In this document: positions 9,700 to 17,800 of the stretch, in pieces | Numbering within the stretch: position 1 is the stretch's first letter | Layout of the letters: each line of letters begins with the position of its first letter | Source: Sphingobacterium bovisgrunnientis | GTDB taxonomy: Bacteria > Bacteroidota > Bacteroidia > Sphingobacteriales > Sphingobacteriaceae | Assembly: GCF_009829085.1 (NCBI RefSeq) | Contig: NZ_WUQY01000014.1 | Location: 25,705 to 89,704, forward strand | Direction: 5' to 3' | DNA length: 64,000 bases | Made by a program: the position numbers and the translations under genes | The notes under the pieces: model-generated | What the model saw: the letters and a program-made list of their open reading frames with translations, nothing else | What the model was told of the DNA's origin: nothing | Database searches by the model: none

Positions 9700-10485
9700 C
9701 TAGATTTCTGGGATGTCCTTGTTATTTTGTTTATTTTGAAATTCACTTGGACTTATCCCAAATTGTTTTTGAAAATTTCGTGAAAAATGTTGTGCAGAGC
9801 TATAGCCTAGGAGATTAGAAATCTCATATATTTTAAGTTTTCCTTGAGCTAATAGTTCAGCTGATCTACGCAGCCTGGTTAAATTAATCAGTTCATTGGG
9901 CGATAGACTTGAGACCATATTTATTTTTCTATACAGTGTTGGTCTACTCATACACAGGATGTCTGCCATTTTATCTACATTAAACTGTGGATTGTCAATA
10001 TTTTGAATAATTATTTCTTCTATTTTTATCAAAAACTCCTTATCGCTTTGGTTCTGCCCAATTTGTTGTATTTGTGAGGTTGGATTTTTAAAAAAGAATT
10101 CCCGTACTCGTGTTCTATTGTTTAGCAAACTTGTTATTTGTGCCCGTAAAAAAGCTAACGAAAATGGTTTTTCAACATAAGCATCGGCACCATATTCAAG
10201 GCCTTTTATTTTGGATTCAATTGTATTTTTAGCTGTCAAAAGAATAATAGGAATGTGTGCTAAATTTATATTTCCTTTAACCTTCGCGCAAAACTCGAAT
10301 CCATCCATGTCAGGCATCATAATATCGCTAATAATGAGATCAAAATTTTCTTGCTCAAATAATGCATACGCTTCCAAACCATTAGTGGCTTTGGTGATAT
10401 GGTAGACCTCCATCAAATCATCTGCTATGAATTCAAGCAATTCAGCATGATCGTCAATGAGTAATAGGTTAGCTTTAGCATTCAT
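9700..10485 (-). CDS. Response regulator with AraC-type DNA-binding domain (HTCS C-terminal half)
   Basis: 261 residues. The receiver domain (about 5-120) has the acidic pair Asp11-Asp12, phospho-acceptor Asp54 (IISDIMMPDMDG), Thr84 and Lys106. An AraC/XylS helix-turn-helix pair covers about 160-255 (MADILCMSRPTLYRKI; ISNLLGYSSAQHFSRNFQKQFGISPSEF). It should bind direct repeats and activate the PUL operons when phosphorylated by the kinase encoded just before it. Its ATG is in the same reading frame as the kinase, separated only by TAG and one Phe codon, so it looks like the second half of a hybrid regulator. Confidence 0.93.
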   Translation of the reverse strand: MNAKANLLLIDDHAELLEFIADDLMEVYHITKATNGLEAYALFEQENFDLIISDIMMPDMDGFEFCAKVKGNINLAHIPIILLTAKNTIESKIKGLEYGADAYVEKPFSLAFLRAQITSLLNNRTRVREFFFKNPTSQIQQIGQNQSDKEFLIKIEEIIIQNIDNPQFNVDKMADILCMSRPTLYRKINMVSSLSPNELINLTRLRRSAELLAQGKLKIYEISNLLGYSSAQHFSRNFQKQFGISPSEFQNKQNNKDIPEI

Positions 10486-10488
10486 AAA

Positions 10489-13400
10489 CTAAGTTTGGTT
10501 TAAAGGTAGTCGCAAAGTAAAGGTATTAAGATTTTCGTTATCTATAGTATAACTGATGATGCCATTTAGTTTGATGGCGAGCGATTGCGCCAATGATAGC
10601 CCAAGCCCGCTACCTGGAATGCTCTTGCTGTGTTTCAGTCGGTTAAAAGGTTCAAATATATATTCTCTATCTACTTCCTTGATCAGAATCCCATCATTTT
10701 TAATAGAAAGTATTAATGCACTATTAACAGAATCTCTTTGTAAATTCACTTTAATTGTTTTGTAAGAATACTTTAATGCGTTGTTCAGTAGGTTGTTGCA
10801 TATAATCTCATAGGCTTCGAGATCAATATCACACGTAATATTAGGCTCTATATGACTACTTAATTTCTTATGTTGTGAGTCTAAAGTCACCTTGTAATTA
10901 TCTACAAATTCCTGTGTAGATGCACTGATGTCCTTCAATTCAAAATGAAATTTGAATCCTTTAGTTTCTACTTTTCTGAAATCTAAAAGTTGATTGCTCA
11001 ACGAAATAAGACGTTCAGTATTGTTTTGAATATTCTTTAGCAGTTTATCTGTAATTGGGTTTGATGGAATTTTATCAATCAATTTTTCCAAAGGAGCTTT
11101 AATAAGAGTCAATGGGGTACGAATCTCATGAACCACATCTGTATAAAAATCTATTTTAGATTGATAAAGTTCTTGTTCGCGGAGATTTTGTATGGTCAAT
11201 AGATGTTCTTTATTCTTTTGTTTTATGCGCTCATTGAAATGATAGGCTATGAACAATATGAGGCAAATAATAATAACGAAATATAAGACAAATGCGGGGA
11301 TACTCGCCCATATTGGCGGTAAGATTTTAATTCTTAGTTTGCGTTCACTTGAGAAAGGTATTCCATTTGGATCTTCTGCTTTGACGATGAAATCATAATT
11401 ACCAGGTAAGAGTTTGGTAAAATGTGCGCTCGTGGTGCCATTAGTTGTTACCCAGTCTTTATTAACACCGTCCAATTTATAGCTATATTTAATTGCATGT
11501 GGGGAATCATATAGTAGCGCTGTGAAGTCCAAAATGAAAGAGGACTCATTGTATTTGAGAATTATTTCATCTGTAAATAAGATGGATTTTTTCAAAACGG
11601 AATCTGCGTCGTTTTGATTTATTTCTTTATTATTAACAGTTAATCTGGTGATATAAATAGGCGTATTAGAATTGTATTTTATCTGATTTAGCTTTTCGGG
11701 TTCAAATCGAATCATTCCATTGATAGTTCCAAAATAGAACTTTCCTGTTCCATCATCATAGGATGAATTGTAATTGAATTGAATTGATGGTAATCCAGAC
11801 TCTATGTTGAATAACCGTGTGTTATTCGTAACTTGATTATATCGAATCAAACCTTTAGAAGTTGTAATCCAAATATTTTTATTCTTATCTTGTAAAACAG
11901 CAAATACAATCTTACTAGGAAGTTTAATATCAGGATTCTGAAAATCAAATTGAATGTTTTTATTCGGAATAATTTTTCCCAACCCGCCTTCTGTTGCTAT
12001 CCATATTTTTCCATTTGAATCTTCAAATATGGAGTTTACTTTGTTATTCGGGAGTGAATTCGGATTATTAGGTTCGTGGGCAAAATGCTTTATAATATTT
12101 CTGCGGGGATGATACATGTACAACCCGTTTCTCCAAGTGCCTAACCAGATGTAACCTTTACTATCTTCTAATAGGGTAGTGTAGGACATTTCTGTGGGGA
12201 CCTTAGTGATAGGACTGAATGATTTGTTTGTAATATCAAACGTATAATGCCCTCGTGTAGTAGCAATTAAAATTTCACCAGATTTACTTTTTTTGATGTC
12301 GTATAGAAAGTTGCTTTTTAGCGAGGAAGTTGAATTAGCGTCGTATTCTGTGTGATAGATAACTTTTTTGGATTGGGTATTAAAAATATCCATCCCATAT
12401 ACAAAAGCTCCAAGGAGTATATTGTCTTCATACGGAAGAAGTCCGTGGATATTGTTGTCGGAGAGACCTACATTTTCAATATTATAATTTTCGATATGAC
12501 CAGTGACTGGATTTAGTTTACTAAGACCTCCATTCTCGGTTCCTAACCAAATATTTCCGTTCTTATCTTTATTGATACCACGGACGACAGTGCCTAATAA
12601 ATTGCCGCCTTGAGTTTTCGACATAAACTTTTCGATAAGATTATTATTCTTATGATAATAGTTTATCCCCCCAAAATAGGTGCCTAACCAAATCCCTCCA
12701 TCTTTATCCTTCAATATATTATAAATAGCATTATCCGAAATTCCCCAAGGATTATTTTCTGCTTTCTTGATATTGATGAACTTCTTGGTTTCTATATTGT
12801 ATATAAATAAACCTGATTCAGTCGCGAACCAATATTCTTGCTCATTCATTTGAAGAATATCCCGTACATACAGATATTGTTTTAGCTGTTTAATGCCTAA
12901 TAACCAAGTGACGGTATTATCTTTTGCGACGGAACCAACTCCAGCTTTCGAAGTTCCAAATATTAAATTACCCTTTTCATTTTTAATAATTTTTTGAATA
13001 GCAAACCAATCTTTAGGCCCATGTTTTTGTTCTAAATCGATAAGTATCGTTGAACGGAATTTTTCAACTAGACAGATTTTTCCATTGAATGTGCCATAAT
13101 ATAATTTATCCTCCTTCGAACAGAATAATGCGGAGATATTATTTTCATCTACATTTATTTTTGTCGTATTTTTTTTTGAATAATTATAAAAATATAGACT
13201 TTGGTTAGCTATAAACCAGATATTATTTTTTGAATCTTTTTTGATCACGGGTACATCAGCATTGGCAAACTCTTCACTTAAAAGAGCGAATGTTTCTTGT
13301 ATTGGATTATATATATAGATTCCCTGATCAGTACCTATCCATATTTTTTTTTCATTATCTTCTATTAGTGATATGATATTATTTGCAACAGTATTGAGGA

Positions 13401-13629
13401 CGTGATTTCGAATATCAAAATGTTTGAAATTATTTCCATCAAACCTATCCAATCCATCTTTAGTTCCAAGCCACAAAAACCCAAAACTATCTTGCATGCT
13501 GCAAATGACAGTATTGTTAGAAAGTCCATCGTTTATTTGATAATGATTAAAATAATAAGGCTGCGCATATTGCTGCGTGGGCAATACGAAAAGTAACATA
13601 AGGATTAGCCAAGAACTTATTTTATTCAT
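10489..13629 (-). CDS. Propeller-type sensor histidine kinase (HTCS N-terminal half)
   Basis: 1046 residues. A signal peptide (1-22) leads to a periplasmic sensor built of two-component-regulator propeller repeats (many IWLGT, IWIAT and FGFLWLGTKDGL units, about 25-660) and a Y_Y_Y domain (about 690-765). A membrane segment lies near 775-797. The kinase core follows: HisKA with His834 (VVHEIRTPL), N-box NNLLNNALKYS, G1 KNDG, F-box IFEPF and G2 GSGLGLSLA. It senses the PUL's glycan fragment in the periplasm. The protein ends in TAG three bases before the regulator's ATG and in its frame; the two halves plus the intervening codons would give about 1309 residues, a normal HTCS length. Confidence 0.93.
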   Translation of the reverse strand: MNKISSWLILMLLFVLPTQQYAQPYYFNHYQINDGLSNNTVICSMQDSFGFLWLGTKDGLDRFDGNNFKHFDIRNHVLNTVANNIISLIEDNEKKIWIGTDQGIYIYNPIQETFALLSEEFANADVPVIKKDSKNNIWFIANQSLYFYNYSKKNTTKINVDENNISALFCSKEDKLYYGTFNGKICLVEKFRSTILIDLEQKHGPKDWFAIQKIIKNEKGNLIFGTSKAGVGSVAKDNTVTWLLGIKQLKQYLYVRDILQMNEQEYWFATESGLFIYNIETKKFINIKKAENNPWGISDNAIYNILKDKDGGIWLGTYFGGINYYHKNNNLIEKFMSKTQGGNLLGTVVRGINKDKNGNIWLGTENGGLSKLNPVTGHIENYNIENVGLSDNNIHGLLPYEDNILLGAFVYGMDIFNTQSKKVIYHTEYDANSTSSLKSNFLYDIKKSKSGEILIATTRGHYTFDITNKSFSPITKVPTEMSYTTLLEDSKGYIWLGTWRNGLYMYHPRRNIIKHFAHEPNNPNSLPNNKVNSIFEDSNGKIWIATEGGLGKIIPNKNIQFDFQNPDIKLPSKIVFAVLQDKNKNIWITTSKGLIRYNQVTNNTRLFNIESGLPSIQFNYNSSYDDGTGKFYFGTINGMIRFEPEKLNQIKYNSNTPIYITRLTVNNKEINQNDADSVLKKSILFTDEIILKYNESSFILDFTALLYDSPHAIKYSYKLDGVNKDWVTTNGTTSAHFTKLLPGNYDFIVKAEDPNGIPFSSERKLRIKILPPIWASIPAFVLYFVIIICLILFIAYHFNERIKQKNKEHLLTIQNLREQELYQSKIDFYTDVVHEIRTPLTLIKAPLEKLIDKIPSNPITDKLLKNIQNNTERLISLSNQLLDFRKVETKGFKFHFELKDISASTQEFVDNYKVTLDSQHKKLSSHIEPNITCDIDLEAYEIICNNLLNNALKYSYKTIKVNLQRDSVNSALILSIKNDGILIKEVDREYIFEPFNRLKHSKSIPGSGLGLSLAQSLAIKLNGIISYTIDNENLNTFTLRLPLNQT

Positions 13630-13750
13630 GAACTTACGAGCCTTGTTGGTTTATATTTGATAGAATGTTATACTTTCAAATATAACCTATTGCCCTAAAA
13701 ATAGATAAACATTTTATATTTCACTATCTTACCATCAGATAATCAAAGGA

Positions 13751-13785
13751 ATGATACAAAAAGATATGATTTTGAGATAATTTGA
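13751..13785 (+). promoter_or_regulatory. Second pair of direct repeats, candidate HTCS operator
   Basis: ATGATACAAAAAGA (13751-13764) and TTGAGATAATTTGA (13772-13785) match 11 and 12 of 14 positions of the motif ATGAGAyAAATTGA found upstream of the susCD operon. The period is again 21 bp and the orientation relative to transcription is the same. Confidence 0.62.
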
Positions 13786-13809
13786 AGTTTTGTTTAAAAG
13801 TAAGCGTTC

Positions 13810-13817
13810 TATATTTG
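13810..13817 (+). promoter_or_regulatory. Promoter -7 element of the GH127-GH2-DUF4965 operon
   Basis: TATATTTG matches TAnnTTTG fully. It starts 24 bp after the proximal direct repeat and ends 39 bp before the GH127 start codon. Confidence 0.65.
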
Positions 13818-13856
13818 GGTTAATCAATTATTAATAAGTTAAAATCTATCTACACC

Positions 13857-15902
13857 ATGACAAAGCATTTATTTCTTGCACTCATATTAGGTTTTGGATT
13901 GAGCAAAGTATCTGCACAGCAAGAGACGATTACGAGTGTTAAAGAATTGCCTGTAGGCTCCAAGAATGCTTATTATATAAACAATAGATTGCCATTAAAA
14001 CAGAATTTTTTACTCAAACTTCCAGTAGGTAACATACGTCCCGAAGGTTGGTTGGGACGATATTTGGAACTACAAAAGGATGGTTTGACGGGTAATTTGG
14101 GAGAAATAAGTGCCTGGTTATCCAAAAAGAATAACGCTTGGTTGAGTAAAGATGGAACTGGAGATCATGGATGGGAAGAGGTGCCCTATTGGCTTAAGGG
14201 ATATGCCCATTTGGGATATATATTAAAAGATCAAAAAATCACTGACGAGTCTAAAATCTGGTTGGAAGCAGCAATTCAAAGTCAACGACCAGATGGATAC
14301 TTCGGTCCATTGATTTTAAGAAATAATAAGCCTGACCTTTGGGGAAATATGATTATGCTGTGGTGTCTTCAATCTTACTACGAACACAGCGGTGACGAAA
14401 GAGTATTGACATTAATGACCAATTATTTTAGATGGCAACACAAGCTTCCAGATAGTTTTTTACTAAAAGATTATTGGGAACATCCGCGCGGAGGTGACAA
14501 TTTACTATCAATCTTTTGGTTGTATAATCGTACAGAAGGTAATGAATGGCTGATGGAATTGGCTGATAAAATTCACCGCAATACGGCTGATTGGACAAAG
14601 CATAGAGATTTACCAAATTGGCATAATGTGAATGTGGCGCAGAGTTTTAGAGAGCCAGCGACATATTATCTGAAAAGTCATGATATCAAGCATTTAAAAG
14701 CGACATATGATAATTTTCATTTTGTGCGTGAGGTATTCGGTCAAGTACCGGGAGGTATGTTTGGTGCTGATGAAAACGCACGCCCTGGATATACCGATCC
14801 ACGACAAGGCGTAGAAACCTGCGGAATGGTGGAGCAGATGGCTTCAAATGAAATTTTATTAGGTATCACTGGCGATCCTTTTTGGGCTGATCATGCTGAA
14901 GAAGTGGCTTTCAATACATATCCTGCTGCTGTAACAGCTGATTTCAGAGCTTTGCGTTATATTACTAGTCCTAACATGACTGTTAGCGATAGCAAAAATC
15001 ATGCGCCAGGTATTGATAATAGTGGTCCATTCTTGATGATGAATCCATTCAGTTCTCGGTGTTGTCAGCATAACCATAGCCAAGGTTGGCCTTATTATGC
15101 AGAGCATTTGTATATGGCTACCAATGACAATGGTGTAGCTGCGATATTGTATTCAGCTTCAGTCGCTGATGTGAAAGTCGGAAACAAAGACGAGGTAAAC
15201 ATTAAACAAACCTCCAACTACCCTTTTGAGGAAGCTATTGCTTTTGAAATTAATACCAAACATAAGAATATAAAATTTCCATTTTACTTACGTATACCTG
15301 AATGGGCTAATCAAGCGGAAGTAAAAGTGAATGGCAAAAAATACAATGTTGCACGTGGAGCTAAATATTTCAAGATAGATCGTCAGTGGAATAGTGGAGA
15401 CAAAGTTGAGTTAATATTACCGATGGCCGTACGCGTGAAAGTATGGGAAGAGAATAAAAATGCGGTTAGTATCATGCGTGGACCGCTCACGTATTCTTTA
15501 AAAATTAAGGAAGAATATGTAGAGAAAGATAGTAAGGCTTCAGCTATTGGTGATTCAAAGTGGCAAGAGGATGCTGATCCCTCAAAATGGCCTTCGTATG
15601 AAATAGTGCCTGGTAGCGATTGGAATTATGGTGTCGTAAAAAGTGAATTAGAACGTCCAGAAAATTTAAAAGTAATTAAGAAAGACTGGCCGAAAGATTC
15701 TTTTCCATTCGAGGCGAATGCAGTGCCTATATCTATTACGATAAAAGCCAAACAGCTAAAAGAATGGTTGATTGATCGGCATGGGCTTACTGGAGTTCTT
15801 CCTTTAAGTCCGCTTGTTGTAGATACCAAGGAACAAGTTGTTGAGCTTATACCAATGGGGGCGGCACGTTTGCGTATTTCCGCATTTCCTGTAGTAAATT
15901 AA
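13857..15902 (+). CDS. GH127-like glycosidase, probable beta-L-arabinofuranosidase
   Basis: 681 residues with a cleavable signal peptide (1-20, ending VSAQ). The fold is the (alpha/alpha)6 barrel of the DUF1680/GH127 family plus C-terminal beta domains. The zinc/nucleophile cluster is visible: Glu320 and Cys322 (VETC) and the pair Cys402-Cys403 (SSRCCQHN). These correspond to the Glu-x-Cys and Cys-Cys ligands of bifidobacterial HypBA1, in which a cysteine is the nucleophile. Related members act on arabinofuranosides or other pentoses, so the sugar is only probable. First gene of a rightward operon, 29 bases before the GH2 start, preceded by a promoter and operator pair. Confidence 0.83.
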   Translation: MTKHLFLALILGFGLSKVSAQQETITSVKELPVGSKNAYYINNRLPLKQNFLLKLPVGNIRPEGWLGRYLELQKDGLTGNLGEISAWLSKKNNAWLSKDGTGDHGWEEVPYWLKGYAHLGYILKDQKITDESKIWLEAAIQSQRPDGYFGPLILRNNKPDLWGNMIMLWCLQSYYEHSGDERVLTLMTNYFRWQHKLPDSFLLKDYWEHPRGGDNLLSIFWLYNRTEGNEWLMELADKIHRNTADWTKHRDLPNWHNVNVAQSFREPATYYLKSHDIKHLKATYDNFHFVREVFGQVPGGMFGADENARPGYTDPRQGVETCGMVEQMASNEILLGITGDPFWADHAEEVAFNTYPAAVTADFRALRYITSPNMTVSDSKNHAPGIDNSGPFLMMNPFSSRCCQHNHSQGWPYYAEHLYMATNDNGVAAILYSASVADVKVGNKDEVNIKQTSNYPFEEAIAFEINTKHKNIKFPFYLRIPEWANQAEVKVNGKKYNVARGAKYFKIDRQWNSGDKVELILPMAVRVKVWEENKNAVSIMRGPLTYSLKIKEEYVEKDSKASAIGDSKWQEDADPSKWPSYEIVPGSDWNYGVVKSELERPENLKVIKKDWPKDSFPFEANAVPISITIKAKQLKEWLIDRHGLTGVLPLSPLVVDTKEQVVELIPMGAARLRISAFPVVN

Positions 15903-15931
15903 AATATAATAAACCTAATAATATTTATTTG

Positions 15932-17764
15932 ATGAAAAGAAAGATTTTTATAGCATGTCTCATGCTGGCTAGCCAGCTTAATTTTGCCCAAGATTGGAAA
16001 CCTGCTGGTTCTAAAATTTTATCTCCTTGGGGAGAAAAAGTTACGGCACAACAGCCACACCCAGAATATCCACGTCCTATGTTGGTTCGTGAAAATAATT
16101 GGCAAAATCTTAATGGTTTGTGGAATTATGCCATTACAGCAGCAGATAGAAAAGATTTCCCTGAAACTTGGGAAGGTCATATTCTAGTGCCATTTGCTGT
16201 GGAATCCGCATTATCTGGTGTTGGAAAAGAGGTAGGTAAAGATAAAGCATTGTGGTATCAAAGAACAATCTCAATTGATAAAAATGTAAATAAGGATAAT
16301 ATTCTATTGCATTTTGGTGCGGTGGATTGGCAATGTGACGTGTATGTCAATAATAGTTTGGTTGGAAGACACGAAGGTGGATTTAACTCCTTCTCTATGG
16401 ACATCACCAAATTTGTGAAAAAAGGCGCTAAGCAAGATGTTGTTATTCGTGTATGGGATCCAACGGATGATGGGCCGCAGCCTCGTGGAAAGCAAATAAA
16501 AAATCCACACGGTATTTGGTATACACCTGTTACAGGTATTTGGCAGACAGTTTGGTTAGAAAGTGTTCCTAGCACATATATCGCTAATACTAAACAGACA
16601 CCACAATTTGATGTAGGCAAACTGACTTTCGAAGCTAATGTAGAGGGTAGTCAAGCAGGTGATCAAATAAAGGTTGCTGTATTGGATGGTAAAAAACAAA
16701 TCAAGGCACAAGTATTGGATGCAAATACTACGGTGGATATTCATGTTCCAAACCTCGAAGCTTGGTCTCCTTCTAATCCAAAATTGTATGACTTGGATAT
16801 ACAATTGATTCGCAATGGTAAAGTAATAGACAAAACGAAGAGCTATTTTGCGATGCGCAAAATTTCAATGGAAAAAGACAAAAATGGAATTCAACGTATG
16901 ATGTTGAATAACAAGTTCGTGTTTCAATATGGGCCATTGGATCAAGGTTGGTGGCCGGATGGATTACACACAGCGCCATCAGATGAAGCGCTGAAATTTG
17001 ATGTAATTAAGACAAAAGAAATGGGCTTTAACATGATTCGTAAACATATTAAAGTAGAGCCAGCACGTTGGTACCGCCACTGTGATAGTATCGGAATGCT
17101 TGTATGGCAAGATATGCCTAGTGGTGATTTAGGTGGGAATAGTTGGGACATGCAACCTGGTAAAATTTCTGGTGATCTAAGAGACAAAAATCGTTCAGCT
17201 GAGTCGGAAGGGTATTTCCGCAAAGAATGGAAAACGATTATGGAAACATTACACAATTATCCAAGTATCGTCGTATGGGTGCCTTTCAATGAAGCGTGGG
17301 GGCAATTTAAAACAAAAGAAATAACCGAATGGACAATGGCTTTTGATGATTCTAGACTAACAAATAGTGCAAGTGGAGGTAACTTCATGTATACTGGACA
17401 TATCTTGGATATACACAACTATCCTGACGCAGCGAGTCCAGACCCAGCAGTTTTTGGTTCAGAATTTATATTGGCTCTAGGTGAATTTGGAGGATTGGGA
17501 TTACCCGTTGATGGCCATACTTGGCAGCAAAAAGACAATTGGGGTTATCAAAGCTTTAAAAGTAAGGAGGAGTTACTTAAAAGATATCAAGAACTGATCT
17601 ACAAATTAGATAAACTTATTCCTATGGGGTTGTCGGCAGCTGTATACACACAAACTACGGATGTAGAGGTTGAAACTAATGGATTGATGACATATGATCG
17701 TAAAGTAATTAAGATTTCTGAAGCTGAATTAGATAAGGTGCATCGTAAATTGTATTCACACTAA
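15932..17764 (+). CDS. GH2-family glycoside hydrolase
   Basis: 610 residues from the ATG at 15932; an in-frame TTG just before it is not needed. The signal peptide ends NFAQ (about 1-20). A GH2 sugar-binding jelly roll spans about 45-215 (WYQRTISI, GAVDWQCDVYVNNSLVGRHEGGF), then an Ig-like domain to about 310 and a TIM barrel. Glu454 in PFNEAWGQF is the likely acid/base and Glu518 in LGEFGG the likely nucleophile. GH2 covers beta-galactosidases, glucuronidases, mannosidases and arabinosidases, so the substrate is open. Middle gene of the operon, 36 bases before the next start. Confidence 0.88.
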   Translation: MKRKIFIACLMLASQLNFAQDWKPAGSKILSPWGEKVTAQQPHPEYPRPMLVRENNWQNLNGLWNYAITAADRKDFPETWEGHILVPFAVESALSGVGKEVGKDKALWYQRTISIDKNVNKDNILLHFGAVDWQCDVYVNNSLVGRHEGGFNSFSMDITKFVKKGAKQDVVIRVWDPTDDGPQPRGKQIKNPHGIWYTPVTGIWQTVWLESVPSTYIANTKQTPQFDVGKLTFEANVEGSQAGDQIKVAVLDGKKQIKAQVLDANTTVDIHVPNLEAWSPSNPKLYDLDIQLIRNGKVIDKTKSYFAMRKISMEKDKNGIQRMMLNNKFVFQYGPLDQGWWPDGLHTAPSDEALKFDVIKTKEMGFNMIRKHIKVEPARWYRHCDSIGMLVWQDMPSGDLGGNSWDMQPGKISGDLRDKNRSAESEGYFRKEWKTIMETLHNYPSIVVWVPFNEAWGQFKTKEITEWTMAFDDSRLTNSASGGNFMYTGHILDIHNYPDAASPDPAVFGSEFILALGEFGGLGLPVDGHTWQQKDNWGYQSFKSKEELLKRYQELIYKLDKLIPMGLSAAVYTQTTDVEVETNGLMTYDRKVIKISEAELDKVHRKLYSH

Positions 17765-17800
17765 TTCTATAAATAAAGTGTTTTAATATCTACACACACT

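Noticed and set aside
9684..9720. AGGATATCC palindrome and repeated AGGAyATCCC at the GH76/response-regulator junction
   Set aside because: It lies partly in the response regulator's coding end, and the halves form direct repeats rather than a stable terminator stem.
15929..15931. TTG as start of the GH2 gene
   Set aside because: An ATG follows directly in frame and begins a good signal peptide; the same reasoning applies to the TTG at 54003-54005 before gap.
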